A stretch of 64,000 nt of DNA from Streptomyces sp. R41 (lineage in GTDB: Bacteria; Actinomycetota; Actinomycetes; Streptomycetales; Streptomycetaceae): positions 4,633,001 to 4,697,000 of the forward strand of contig NZ_CP163443.1 in NCBI RefSeq assembly GCF_041053055.1. Reading direction: 5' to 3'. The position numbers were made by a program, and so were the translations under genes. The notes beneath the pieces were generated by a model. The model saw nothing but the letters and a program-made list of their open reading frames with translations, was not told the origin of the DNA and ran no database searches. Below, piece after piece: positions 35,029-43,377 of the stretch (its first letter is position 1; each line of letters opens with the position of its first letter).

Positions 35029-36180
35029 TCAGTGACGACCGGAGCGCTTCCTGAGCAGCCGATCCATGTGGCTCATGGCCTCGCGCTGCGTGTCCTGCAC
35101 GACGTGCGTGTACACGTCCATGGTGATGCTGATCTGACTGTGCCCGAGGATCTCCATCACGACGCGGGGCGCGACTCCGGCCGCCGTGAGGAGGGTGGCC
35201 GTGCCGTGCCGGGCGTCGTGCAGCCGGACGACGCGGATGCCGGCGGACTCGGCGATGCGGGTGAAGGACCGGTAGACGTTCCGCGGCTCGACCTGGCGCC
35301 CGGTACGGGTGGTGAAGACATAGCCCGACGCGTGCCACTGCTCCCCCGCCTTGGCGCGTGCGGCCGACTGCCGCATCCGGTGCCAGCGCAGCGGGGCGAT
35401 ACAGAGCGCGGGCAGCGGAACGACGCGACGACGACGGCTCTTGGGATCGTCGTCGTACAGGACGCCACGGCGACGCTGGGTCTGCTGGCGGACGTAGAGG
35501 ACCCGGTTGTCGAGATCGAGATCCGACCACCGAAGGCCGATGATCTCGCCCCGACGGAGCCCCATGCCGATGGCGAGCACGAAGGCCGCGTAGAGCGGAT
35601 CTCTGCGGGACGCCGCAAGGAAGTCCAATGTCTCGTCGAGGCTCCAGGGCTTCAGCTCCCGGTTGTCCGTGCGGGGCGGCTCGACGAGCTTGGCGACGTT
35701 GCGCGTGATCAGTTCCTCGCGGCAGGCGGAGGACAGGGCGGAGCGCAGCACGCGGTGCGACTCCTTGGCCGTTGCCGCGGTGGTCTCCTTCTCCAGCTGG
35801 ACGAGGAAGCGTCGCACGTCGGCGACGCCGAGGGATTCGAGCCGCTTGGCACCGAGCAATGGCACCAGGTAGAGCCGGACGTGCGCCTCGTACTTGTCGT
35901 ACGTGCTGAGCTTCCGTCGCGGCTTGATCACGTTGTCCAGCCAGTACGGGAGCCACTCCGAGAGCTTGGCCGAGCGGGTGGGGACGGGCACGCCCTGATC
36001 GACCTTGGCGAGCAGCTCGCGGCGTTTGGTGTCGCACTCGGCCCAGGTCTTGCCATAGGCGAACTTGCGGGCCCGGGTGCCGTCCGGCTGGAGCACGTAG
36101 ACCGCGCACTGAAACCGGCCGTCCTTGCGCTTGGTGATCGTTCCCGCGCCGTTGGGGTTGCGCTTGCGCTGACCGGCCAT
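35029..36180 (-). CDS. int: AICE tyrosine-family integrase
   Basis: Site-specific recombinase that inserts and excises the element at tRNA-Arg. 383 residues from ATG 36180. The N-terminal part carries an arm-binding-like start (GAGTITKRKDGRFQCAVYV) and a SAM-like core-binding domain. The catalytic domain has Arg209 (GLRRGE), HDARH (His321, Arg324), His347 (GHSQ) and the nucleophile Tyr357 (MDVYTHV), so all key residues are present. It overlaps xis in TGATG. The stop is only 70 bp from attL, the usual AICE arrangement. Confidence 0.95.
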   Translation of the reverse strand: MAGQRKRNPNGAGTITKRKDGRFQCAVYVLQPDGTRARKFAYGKTWAECDTKRRELLAKVDQGVPVPTRSAKLSEWLPYWLDNVIKPRRKLSTYDKYEAHVRLYLVPLLGAKRLESLGVADVRRFLVQLEKETTAATAKESHRVLRSALSSACREELITRNVAKLVEPPRTDNRELKPWSLDETLDFLAASRRDPLYAAFVLAIGMGLRRGEIIGLRWSDLDLDNRVLYVRQQTQRRRGVLYDDDPKSRRRRVVPLPALCIAPLRWHRMRQSAARAKAGEQWHASGYVFTTRTGRQVEPRNVYRSFTRIAESAGIRVVRLHDARHGTATLLTAAGVAPRVVMEILGHSQISITMDVYTHVVQDTQREAMSHMDRLLRKRSGRH

Positions 36181-36368
36181 CAGGCAGCCTCCTCGATCTG
36201 ACCGAGGATGAAGTCCTGTACGGCGTCCGCAGGGATGCGGCGAGCCCCATCGATCTTGATCGAGACCAGGCGGTGCGAGCGGATCAGGTCGTAGACCTTG
36301 GAGCGACCGAGCTTGAGCCGCGCCATGACTTCCGGCACGGTCAGCAGCTGGGCGGTGGCGGTGGTCAT
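36180..36368 (-). CDS. xis: Excisionase (MerR/HTH_17-like)
   Basis: 62-residue DNA-binding protein: LLTVPEVMARLKLGRSKVYDL then SHRLVSIKIDGARRIPADAV, the helix-turn-helix and wing of the excisionase/BldC-like family. It directs Int towards excision. Start overlaps the end of rep by four bases and its stop overlaps the int start, so the three genes are translationally coupled. Confidence 0.93.
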   Translation of the reverse strand: MTTATAQLLTVPEVMARLKLGRSKVYDLIRSHRLVSIKIDGARRIPADAVQDFILGQIEEAA

Positions 36369-37744
36369 GCTGCGGCTCCTTCCAGGGTGAGTTGGTCGTG
36401 CAGGGCTTCGCGGGCGGTTTCGCGGTTGAGCTGGAGGTCCCGGGCGATGGAGGCGGCGAGCGCGGATTCGCCGGGGGTGTGGCCGTGTCCGGCGTACTGC
36501 CAGTCGGCGAGGACGAGCACGGTGTCCGGCTCACGGTCGTCCAGGCCGAGTGCTTCGCGTTCCTGGGCGGCGCGGAAGTCGGCGCGGGCCTGGCGGAGCT
36601 CGCCGAGCGTGGTCGAGTAGCGGCGAGACTTGGAGGAGAAGTGGCCGCGGAAGCCGAGCATGTGAGCCCAGGCCCAGAGGCGGCGGTCCGGGTAGAGCGG
36701 GTCTAGTTCCTTGCACGCTTCGATGAGACGGCGGGCGTGGTCCGGGACCTGGTGGCGGTCGAGTTCGGAGAGTTCGCCGATGCGGCGGTCCAACGTGCCG
36801 GTGTTCTCGGCCGCCTTGGTGGCGTACTTGGCGACGTAGGAGGCCACGGCCTGTTCGGTGATGTCGGAGCCCTCGCCGAAGGCCTTGACCGGGCGGACGT
36901 CGAGCTGGGTGCCCCAGCGGAAGGTGCGGGCGGGTTGGTCTGCGGCGGCCGGGACGGAGACCGAGGTGTAGGAGTGCGTGGCGGCGGCGTGAATCGCGTC
37001 GGTAAGGAGGTCGACGGTCGCCCAGGACGGGGGCGGGGTGTCGGGTCCCGCGGGGCCGTCGAGGCGGATCACGGCGTGGAAGTGCAGGGCGCCGCGCTTT
37101 TGGAACTCGGCGACCTTGCCGTACGACAGGCGTGCGTGGTCGGGCAGTTCGCGGCGGGTGAGTCCGGCACGGGCGGCGATCTCGCGGCGTAGGCGGGTCG
37201 TGAATCTCATCCACAGGTCGCCCGCGTGGTTGTTGAAGAGGACGGCGGCGGCGTAGTCGTAGGTGGCCGGGTCGAGGGCGGTGCCGAGCGCTGGGTCGTC
37301 GGGGGTGTGGCGGGTGCCGCAGCGGCAGGCGCCTCGGTCGGGGCGGTTGTGGACGGGGCCGAAGGATGGGGCGGTGAGGGTGGCGAAGACGCGGGGGTGG
37401 TCGCGGACGGTGGAGGGGATGTCGCGGCGGTCGTCTCCGGCAAGGCCCGCGCGGATCAGGTGGTAGGTGTCGCCCGCGTAGGTCCAGGCGCAGGAGGGGC
37501 AGCGGGAGGCGCGCCGGTTGCCGCAGGCGACGCGGAGCCGTCCGCCCGGCTCGTTCTCGGTGGAGTAGTGGTGGAGGGTCTCGCCGGTGGTCTTGTCCTT
37601 GGTGAGGGTCCAGCCGGTGAGGTGGATGGGGTCGGCGCATCCTCCGGTGCGGCGGATCTGGTCGTGCCAGCGGTCGAAGTCGTCGGCGGAGGCCACCCTC
37701 AGTAGGTCGCCGAGGGTGGTCGGGTCGAGCAGGGTGTCAGGCAT
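36365..37744 (-). CDS. Replication initiator (RepSA-like, HUH type)
   Basis: Rolling-circle initiator for the excised element. 459 residues from ATG 37744 (GGAGG upstream). The HUH metal motif is ALHFHAVIRL, His221 and His223; the likely nicking tyrosine is Tyr303 or Tyr307 in VASYVAKYATKAAE. An N-terminal zinc finger-like cluster (CGNRRASRCPSC, CRCGTRH) is typical of RepSA of pSAM2. Its start overlaps the zinc-ribbon gene. Confidence 0.92.
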   Translation of the reverse strand: MPDTLLDPTTLGDLLRVASADDFDRWHDQIRRTGGCADPIHLTGWTLTKDKTTGETLHHYSTENEPGGRLRVACGNRRASRCPSCAWTYAGDTYHLIRAGLAGDDRRDIPSTVRDHPRVFATLTAPSFGPVHNRPDRGACRCGTRHTPDDPALGTALDPATYDYAAAVLFNNHAGDLWMRFTTRLRREIAARAGLTRRELPDHARLSYGKVAEFQKRGALHFHAVIRLDGPAGPDTPPPSWATVDLLTDAIHAAATHSYTSVSVPAAADQPARTFRWGTQLDVRPVKAFGEGSDITEQAVASYVAKYATKAAENTGTLDRRIGELSELDRHQVPDHARRLIEACKELDPLYPDRRLWAWAHMLGFRGHFSSKSRRYSTTLGELRQARADFRAAQEREALGLDDREPDTVLVLADWQYAGHGHTPGESALAASIARDLQLNRETAREALHDQLTLEGAAA

Positions 37745-37925
37745 GGGCGCCCTCCCAGACTCGGGCCGGGCGGTGGGTGGTGCCGGTGCCGTGGCAGGCC
37801 GGGCAGTGCGCGGTGATGGTGTGCAGGTGGCCACGGTGGTCGCGGCCGCCGAGGGTGATGGCGGCGGAGGCGAAGCCGTCGCAGTTCGGGCAGATGCGGG
37901 ACGACGGCCGGGTGCGGTGCGTCAT
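37737..37925 (-). CDS. Small zinc-ribbon protein of the AICE
   Basis: 62 residues from ATG 37925 (GGAAGGAA upstream). Two zinc-binding pairs, RICPNCDGF and AHCPACHGTGTTH, suggest a DnaJ-like or ribbon fold. The gene overlaps the rep start by eight bases and is part of the transfer/replication operon. Function unknown; such proteins are frequent beside RepSA in AICEs. Confidence 0.8.
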   Translation of the reverse strand: MTHRTRPSSRICPNCDGFASAAITLGGRDHRGHLHTITAHCPACHGTGTTHRPARVWEGAHA

Positions 37926-38013
37926 GCTGGGGGTTCCTTCCGGTTGCGAGATCGGGATGGGGCACGGCTCCCGGGCGGCGGAGACTTGGCGGTTGAGGCC
38001 GCCCGGGGGCCGG

Positions 38014-38328
38014 TCAGCGGTGCTTGCTCTCGGAGCCGATCAGCGAGCGGATGACCAGGGCGCAGATGGCGAGCGAGGCGCCGGTGATGGCCACGGCGAG
38101 GAGCATCGAGACGAGGACGGCGCCGACGACCAGGACCACGGCTGTCCCACCGCCGACGAGGGCGATCACGGCGCCGGGGGTGAGCTGGACCGTGGGCCGA
38201 GCCGGAGCGGGCGCCGCGGGTGCGGGGGCTGTCGGGGTGTGCTCGACCACGGTGGTCGGCTCGACGACGGCGGGCGGTGTGACCAGGCCGGTCGGTTGCG
38301 GCATGGTCGGGACCTTGGGGCGGAACAT
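38014..38328 (-). CDS. SpdB-like plasmid spread membrane protein
   Basis: 104 residues from ATG 38328 (GGAGA upstream). A Pro/Ala/Thr-rich N-terminus precedes one long or two short hydrophobic segments (GAVIALVGGGTAVVLVVGAV and VSMLLAVAITGASLAICAL). Spd proteins help an element spread between cells of the recipient mycelium. Position between the transfer genes and rep fits. Similarity is by pattern, not by a strict motif. Confidence 0.75.
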   Translation of the reverse strand: MFRPKVPTMPQPTGLVTPPAVVEPTTVVEHTPTAPAPAAPAPARPTVQLTPGAVIALVGGGTAVVLVVGAVLVSMLLAVAITGASLAICALVIRSLIGSESKHR

Positions 38329-38352
38329 GGCGAGGTCTCCTTTCACGGGTGA

Positions 38353-38508
38353 TTACTTGACGGCGGTGTCGATGGCGGGGGCGAGCAGGCTGTCGGCGAG
38401 GAGGTAGCCGCCGAGCAGGAGCACGGCCACGAGCCACCAGGGCGGGCGGATGAGCTTGACGCCGAGCCAGCCGACGACGATCAGGGCGAGCCAGAGCGGG
38501 ACGTCCAC
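38353..38508 (-). CDS. 51-residue hydrophobic protein of the transfer operon
   Basis: GTG 38508, with AGGAGAA eight bases upstream, opens a frame of 51 codons: VDVPLWLALIVVGWLGVKLI, then RPPWWLVAVLLLGGYLLADS, ending DTAVK at a TAA. Two close membrane segments. It fits exactly between the transfer protein and SpdB genes with short spacers, so it is probably real, an Spd-type accessory. Too short to be found by simple length cut-offs. Confidence 0.75.
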   Translation of the reverse strand: MDVPLWLALIVVGWLGVKLIRPPWWLVAVLLLGGYLLADSLLAPAIDTAVK

Positions 38509-38520
38509 GGGACCGTTCTC

Positions 38521-38712
38521 CTATCGGGCGGTGCAGCGGTGGGAGCGGGCGGCGAGCTGGGCGGCGGACTGGCTGGAGTAGTCGGCGGACCAGCCGCACC
38601 GGTCGTTGGTGCACACGGCGGCGTACTTGGTGCGGCCGTGGCGGTCGCGGTGGGTGCCGATCTGCACGGGGCCGATCCGCATCACGGAGTGGAAGTGGTC
38701 ACGAGCAGGCAT
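38521..38712 (-). CDS. Mobile element transfer protein (small)
   Basis: 63 residues from ATG 38712: MPARDHFHSVMRIGPVQIGT, then KYAAVCTNDRCGWSADYSSQ and AAQLAARSHRC. A conserved protein of Streptomyces AICEs usually annotated as mobile element transfer protein. The CTNDRC and HRC cysteines/histidine could hold a zinc ion. A GAAAGGA ribosome site is present. Exact role not known. Confidence 0.85.
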   Translation of the reverse strand: MPARDHFHSVMRIGPVQIGTHRDRHGRTKYAAVCTNDRCGWSADYSSQSAAQLAARSHRCTAR

Positions 38713-38732
38713 GACGGCGGTGTCCTTTCCGG

Positions 38733-39392
38733 TCAGGTGAGTTGGGCGGCGATTGCGTCGGCCAATTGGGGCGGGACGCCGAGGCGGGCGCGCAGGGTGT
38801 CGGTGTCGATGCGGGTTCCGGTGCGGGCGTGGTGGTCGTCGGCGACCTTGCGGGCGTGGTCGACCAGAGCCGCCGGGACGGGCGGAGTCGGGTCGGCGGC
38901 GGGGAGAGCCGGGGTGTCGTCGGCAGCGGTGATGGGAGCGGCTTCCGGCTCCGGATCGGCGGTGCTGGCGGGCTCGATGTCGGGCGCTGGGGCCGGGGCT
39001 GCGGGTGCCGGCGGAACCGGTTCCCGGTCGCCTGCGGAGTGGGCGAGGAGTGTGCCGCCGAGGAAGGCGAGGGCTGGCCATCCGGCGATGCCGAAGCGCA
39101 GCCAGGCGGGCGGGTTCTGGAGGTCGAGGAATCCGGCGGTGGCGACGTTGGCGCCGAGGGAGGCGAACAGGGCGATCAGGAACCAGCACCAGGCCAGCCG
39201 GGACGGACCATCCGAGCGGAGCCGTCGCCAGGCGGCAACCAGGAGCAGATCGACGCTGATCGGGTAGGCCCACGCCTTCCATCCGTCCTGTCCGGCTGCG
39301 TCGGCGAGGTCGTGGAGGTGGGCGAAGGACAGGGCACCGGCGATGACGGCCTGGACCAAGACCGCGTCCACGCGGAGTGCGGGCCGGGTCAT
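38733..39392 (-). CDS. DUF2637 (SpdB2-like) membrane protein with C-terminal helical domain
   Basis: 219 residues. The N-terminal half has four hydrophobic segments (AVIAGALSFAHLHDLADAAG, WAYPISVDLLLVAAW, WCWFLIALFASLGANVATAG, FGIAGWPALAFLGGTLLAH), the DUF2637 pattern. A Pro/Ala/Glu linker follows, then a short helical domain (VDHARKVADDHHARTG, LRARLGVPPQLADAIA) that may bind DNA or TraB. It overlaps the preceding small gene by four bases. Associated with conjugal spread. Confidence 0.85.
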   Translation of the reverse strand: MTRPALRVDAVLVQAVIAGALSFAHLHDLADAAGQDGWKAWAYPISVDLLLVAAWRRLRSDGPSRLAWCWFLIALFASLGANVATAGFLDLQNPPAWLRFGIAGWPALAFLGGTLLAHSAGDREPVPPAPAAPAPAPDIEPASTADPEPEAAPITAADDTPALPAADPTPPVPAALVDHARKVADDHHARTGTRIDTDTLRARLGVPPQLADAIAAQLT

Positions 39393-39598
39393 TGCGGTCC
39401 CTCGCCGGGGTAGTCGGGGCCGTCGTTGAGGTCGTAGCCGGGCGGGAACGTGCCGGGCGGCGGCTCCGGCAGCGACGCGGCGAGCGACGGGCCCACGGCC
39501 TCGATGAAGCTCTGGTCAGCGCCGAAGGTGTCGGCGTAGAGGGCGAGTTGGCCGAGCATGACGACGGTGCGGGTGAAGTCCTCGCAGTCGGGGCACAT
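39389..39598 (-). CDS. Small hypothetical AICE protein
   Basis: 69 residues from ATG 39598 (AGGAAGGGAG upstream): MCPDCEDFTRTVVMLGQLAL, then an acidic Pro/Gly-rich tail. The CPDC motif could bind metal. It overlaps the DUF2637 gene by ATGA, showing translational coupling. No known function. Confidence 0.75.
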   Translation of the reverse strand: MCPDCEDFTRTVVMLGQLALYADTFGADQSFIEAVGPSLAASLPEPPPGTFPPGYDLNDGPDYPGEGPQ

Positions 39599-39679
39599 GA
39601 GGTGCTCTCCCTTCCTCAGGCATGGAGGGGGTAGGGACCTGGCGCGAGACGGTCGCGCCGACCGGTGGAGCGAGAGGGG

Positions 39680-41035
39680 TCAGGCCGTGGCGGGGGCTGT
39701 CTTGGACAGCGGCACCCGGTCCGAGGGCAGCGCGGCGACGGCGGGCCGGAAGGGTGCGAGTTCGGGCAGGTCCGGGGTGCGGTCGGCGTGCCGGTTGCAG
39801 AGGTTCACGGCCTGGCGCAGCGTGGTGTGCGGGGCGCGGATGCGGGCCCAGCCGCCGGATGAGTCGCCGGTGACGGCGATGCCGGGGGTCTCGGTGGGGA
39901 TCTGGATCGCGGCGAGGACCGCGTCCGGGGCGATGTCGCCGAAGGCCATGTTCGCCGAGGACTCGTCGTTGACGCGGTGCGCGGTACGCCCGGTGAGCTG
40001 GGCGCGCAGCATCGTGATGCCCTTGCCGAGTTCGGAGCCGAAGCGCTGCCCGCAGATCTCCAGATAGATCCCGGCGGCACGGCCGAGTTGGGCGAGCCGG
40101 ACCAGCGCGGTGATGATCCGGTCCCGGCGCTTCTCCTCGTCCTTGTTGGCGAAGAGGGCGAGTTCGGCGACCTCGTCCACCAGGACCACGATCGGGACCG
40201 GGCGCAGGTGGTCGGGCAGGTCCCAGATGTCGGCGGCGATCTCCGCGTCCGGGACGCTCACGGTGATGCGCTGTTCGGCGCGGATGAGTTGATAGACGGC
40301 CTCCATGTGCGTGACGAGGGCTTCGAGCAGGTCGAGGGCGGTGTCGGGGTTGTCGGCGAGCGCGGAGAACCGGCGGGCCAGGGGGAAGAGTTCGACGCCC
40401 CGCTTGCAGTCGATGCCGACGAGCGCGACGTCCATCGGGGCGAGCCCAGCCACCAGATTCCGCTGGTACACAGACTTGCCGGACTCGGTGGCGCCGAGGG
40501 TCAGTGCGTGGGGTATCGCCCGGTAGTCGCGGTAGTGGACCGAGCCGTCTTCGCGCAGGGCGACCGGAACCCGCATCGGAGAGCGGTCGGTCTTGGCGGG
40601 CATCTGGACCCGCTTGAGGACGTCGTAGCCGGTCATCCGCAACTCGACGATGCCGGAACGCAGTTCGCGGGAGGTGACGCCGTACATCGCGAAGGAGTGG
40701 CGCAGCCGGTCGGAGGCCGCCGCGATGTCGAAGGCGTCCTGCCCGGGACGGAGCTTGAGCCGCAGCACCAGGCCGGTACGAGTGGGCCGTAACCGCAGGA
40801 TCCGAGGCGCCCGGGACTCCGGGACGGGCCGGTTGGCGACCCGGGCGAGGACAAGGCGCCAGCGAGAGGGCGGGACGGTCAGCCCGCAGGCGTCCATGAC
40901 CGAGGCGTAGCGGACCAGGACCCGCAGCGCAGCGAAGGTGACACCGAAGGCCAGCCAGTACCAGGCGGGGCGCCGCCACCGCAGGATCACTGCGGAGGCG
41001 ACGACCAGCAGCAGCGCGACCGTGAAGGCGGTCAT
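39680..41035 (-). CDS. FtsK/SpoIIIE-type DNA translocase (TraB/TraSA-like)
   Basis: Single protein that moves double-stranded DNA into the recipient in Streptomyces conjugation. 451 residues from ATG 41035. Two N-terminal membrane segments (residues 2-18 and 24-40), Walker A GATESGKS at 181-188, Walker B IVVLVDEVAEL near 270, and the FtsK arginine/motif III region AAGIYLEICGQRF. C-terminal part should recognise the clt repeats. Starts two bases after the stop of the upstream regulator gene. Confidence 0.93.
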   Translation of the reverse strand: MTAFTVALLLVVASAVILRWRRPAWYWLAFGVTFAALRVLVRYASVMDACGLTVPPSRWRLVLARVANRPVPESRAPRILRLRPTRTGLVLRLKLRPGQDAFDIAAASDRLRHSFAMYGVTSRELRSGIVELRMTGYDVLKRVQMPAKTDRSPMRVPVALREDGSVHYRDYRAIPHALTLGATESGKSVYQRNLVAGLAPMDVALVGIDCKRGVELFPLARRFSALADNPDTALDLLEALVTHMEAVYQLIRAEQRITVSVPDAEIAADIWDLPDHLRPVPIVVLVDEVAELALFANKDEEKRRDRIITALVRLAQLGRAAGIYLEICGQRFGSELGKGITMLRAQLTGRTAHRVNDESSANMAFGDIAPDAVLAAIQIPTETPGIAVTGDSSGGWARIRAPHTTLRQAVNLCNRHADRTPDLPELAPFRPAVAALPSDRVPLSKTAPATA

Positions 41036-41037
41036 GA

Positions 41038-41391
41038 TCAGGCCGCCTTGGGCTTCGAGGCAGCGGCGGCGAGCGAGGTGACGGCGACCGCACGGAAGGC
41101 GATGCCGTGCCGCTTCTGCCCGTTGAACTCGTTCTCCCACGACGAGGCGACCAGCCCGGTCAAGGCCACCGGGGTGCCCATGGTCAGGTCCTCGGAGACG
41201 CCGGGCTGCGGAACGGTGAGCTTGAGGATCTCCACCTCGTCCGGCGTGGAGAACATGACCTCCACCGTCATCAGGGTGACGCCGTCCTTATCGGTGGCGA
41301 TCTCGCCGGTACGGCGGTCCTTGACCTTGGGCTGCGGAGCCTTGGCGACCATCACGGTCGCAGCGGTGGTGTCGACGGGGATCTGACGCAT
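41038..41391 (-). CDS. SCO3933 family regulatory protein
   Basis: 117 residues from ATG 41391 with GAGGAGC upstream. MRQIPVDTTAATVMVAKAPQ and KLTVPQPGV, GTPVALTGLVASSWE are the pattern of the SCO3933 family, found just before tra in many AICEs and comparable in position to the activator Pra of pSAM2. It looks like an OB-fold single-strand-binding-like protein. First gene of the 11-gene minus-strand operon, directly after the GntR operator. Confidence 0.88.
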   Translation of the reverse strand: MRQIPVDTTAATVMVAKAPQPKVKDRRTGEIATDKDGVTLMTVEVMFSTPDEVEILKLTVPQPGVSEDLTMGTPVALTGLVASSWENEFNGQKRHGIAFRAVAVTSLAAAASKPKAA

Positions 41392-41413
41392 GGTGCGCTC
41401 CTCGGATCGAACT

Positions 41414-41475
41414 TGACGTACTTAGTACGTCATCTTGGGTTAGAGAATGAACCTGTATTACTTGGTGTGTCAAGT
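41414..41475. promoter_or_regulatory. Operator region between transfer operon and gntR
   Basis: Perfect palindrome TGACGTAC-TTA-GTACGTCA (41414-41432) and a second, ACTTG-GTGTGT-CAAGT (41460-41475), which contains TTGACA on the minus strand. They lie between the divergent transfer operon and gntR, where a KorSA-like repressor should bind. Confidence 0.75.
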
Positions 41476-41538
41476 GGTTCTCTCGACGGGTGTCTGCGCA
41501 ATGTGCTGCACTAGGTACGACAACCCATGAGAGGGGCT

Positions 41539-41910
41539 ATGGCCGACTTCACCGCCGGGCGCGCCGCGTACTTGCAGATCGCTGACGAGTTCAAGCGCCG
41601 GATCCGAGACGGAGAGCTTGCACCCGGGGAGAAGCTGCCGTCAGAGGCGGAGCTGATGGCTCAGCACTCTGTGTCGCGAACGGTCGCCCGACAGGCGATC
41701 TCGCGCCTCCGTGAAGACGGCTACGCGGTCTCTCACCAGGGCAAAGGAAGCTTCGCAGCGCTGCCGGGAGAAGGCAGCCCCAGCAAGCGCAGCCCTGAGT
41801 TCGAGCAGATCACGGAGTATCTGTCGGAGGTTCGTCGGGATGTGCGCCGTCTTGCGGAGCGGATGGATCAGCTGGAGGACTTGGTTCGCCAGCAGGCGCA
41901 AGGGCGATGA
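41539..41910 (+). CDS. Short GntR family regulator (KorSA-like)
   Basis: 123 residues from ATG 41539, which has GAGAGGGG just before it; an ATG 12 bases upstream lacks a ribosome site. It consists of the GntR winged helix (YLQIADEFKRRIRDGELAPG, EAELMAQHSVSRTVARQAIS, DGYAVSHQGKGSF) plus a coiled-coil tail (EYLSEVRRDVRRLAERMDQL) and lacks an effector domain. In pSAM2 the GntR protein KorSA represses the activator of transfer; position and operator suggest the same here. Confidence 0.9.
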   Translation: MADFTAGRAAYLQIADEFKRRIRDGELAPGEKLPSEAELMAQHSVSRTVARQAISRLREDGYAVSHQGKGSFAALPGEGSPSKRSPEFEQITEYLSEVRRDVRRLAERMDQLEDLVRQQAQGR

Positions 41911-42004
41911 CCAAGGCGTCAGCTCGACGCGCGACCTCTGCCAGTTCCTCACCAAGTCCCCTTATCTGGTCGGCCAGTTCTCGCTGCTCTGCCGGGGTCA
42001 GCAT
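41810..42004 (-). CDS. Possible small coiled-coil protein overlapping gntR
   Basis: ATG 42004 has GAAGGGG nine bases upstream. The product starts MLTPAEQRELADQIRGLGEE, then LAEVARRADALVIALA, a regular heptad pattern, followed by a Pro/Asp-rich tail. The last 100 bp overlap the 3' end of gntR on the other strand. The first half looks protein-like; the second half may be only antisense reading. Confidence 0.45.
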   Translation of the reverse strand: MLTPAEQRELADQIRGLGEELAEVARRADALVIALAPAGEPSPPADPSAPQDGAHPDEPPTDTP

Positions 42005-42135
42005 CGTCACAGCCCCTTCGTTGCCCTCTGGATCTGACAGCCCCTCGGCCTGTCAGTAACGCTAGGACCAGACCGACTCACCACCCCGGAAAAACTCTCC
42101 GGGGCCGTACTGAGAGACGGGGGGACGCTTTTCCC

Positions 42136-43359
42136 ATGCGAGGAATGACGACGAACCTGACGATCGGTGAGCGAGTCTCTTGGTACCGCCGCAGGCGCGG
42201 TATGTCCCAGGAAGTCTTGGCCGGGCTTGTCGGCCGGACGGTCGACTGGCTGAGCAAGGCCGAGAACAACCGCCTTGAGTTGGACCGACTCTCGGTCATC
42301 AAGGGCCTGGCCGACGCACTCGACGTGTCCCTTGGCGACCTGCTCGCCGAACCGACCCTCATGGACTGGACCCAGGACAGCGGCAACCGCACGGTGCCGG
42401 CGCTGCGGTCGGCCCTGATGAACTACCGGCAACTCACACCCCTGTTGGGACTTCCGACCGAGGGGGAGCCCACGCGGCTGGAAGAGCTGCGAAGCAACGT
42501 CACGGAAGTACTGGACGCCTACCAGGCTTCCCGCTACGGCTTCGCGACCCGCCGCCTGCCACTGCTGCTTACCGACGCTCTCATTGCGGCGCAGGCCTAC
42601 GAGGGCACCGACCGCGAGCAGGCCAACGAGCTCTTGGCGCTGACGTACCAGAGCGCCGCCATGGTGCTCGGCAAGGTGGGCGAGGTAGACCTCGCGTGGA
42701 TCGCAGCCGACCGCGGATTGAGTGCGGCCCAGCAGTCCGGCAACCCGGCGGTGACTGGATCACTCTTCCGATCTGTGGCTCACTGCCTCCTGTCGACTGG
42801 CCGCTTCGACGCTGCCGTACAGCTCGTGGGCGACGCAGCCGATTACCTTCGGCCCGGACTCACCGGCGCCACCCCTGACTTCCTGTCGATCTATGGAACG
42901 CTCTTCCTTGCTGGCTCGATGGCAGGGGCCCGAGCCGATGACCGCTCGACCGTACGAGAGTTCCTGGCCGAGGCCGACCGGGCGGCCCGCCAGCTCGGCC
43001 GGGACGCAAACCACATGTGGACCGCCTTCGGCCCGACGAACGTCGACATCCATCGCGTGGCCACTGCGGCCGAGCTGGGGGATATGCAGGTCGCTGTCGA
43101 CCTTGGCCCGCAGATCGACACCAGCAGCCTCCCGACAGAGCGGCGGACGCGACACAACATCGAGGTTGCTCGCGCGCTCAGTGCGCACAACCGCGTCGAC
43201 GACGCATTGGCGATGATCCTTGAGGCTGAGTCCTGGGCCCCTGAGCAGGTACGCAGCCACTACCTGGCACGAGAGCTGGTCCTCACGTGGGTCCGGAACC
43301 ATCGGGGGCGGCCGAGCCGGGCCATGGCGGGGCTGGCCGATCGGCTGCACGTGGTCTAG
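42136..43359 (+). CDS. XRE-type regulator with TPR-like domain
   Basis: 407 residues. N-terminal HTH_3: LTIGERVSWYRRRRGMSQEV, AGLVGRTVDWLSKAENNRLE, LDRLSVIKGLADALDVSLGD. The remaining 330 residues are helical repeats typical of quorum- or peptide-responsive XRE/TPR regulators of Streptomyces AICEs. ATG 42136 is about ten bases after GGGGGA; ATG 42145 is possible but its GAGGA would be too close. It precedes the Nudix genes and probably controls them or transfer. Confidence 0.88.
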   Translation: MRGMTTNLTIGERVSWYRRRRGMSQEVLAGLVGRTVDWLSKAENNRLELDRLSVIKGLADALDVSLGDLLAEPTLMDWTQDSGNRTVPALRSALMNYRQLTPLLGLPTEGEPTRLEELRSNVTEVLDAYQASRYGFATRRLPLLLTDALIAAQAYEGTDREQANELLALTYQSAAMVLGKVGEVDLAWIAADRGLSAAQQSGNPAVTGSLFRSVAHCLLSTGRFDAAVQLVGDAADYLRPGLTGATPDFLSIYGTLFLAGSMAGARADDRSTVREFLAEADRAARQLGRDANHMWTAFGPTNVDIHRVATAAELGDMQVAVDLGPQIDTSSLPTERRTRHNIEVARALSAHNRVDDALAMILEAESWAPEQVRSHYLARELVLTWVRNHRGRPSRAMAGLADRLHVV

Positions 43360-43377
43360 GTAGGTACGCTCGGCTGC

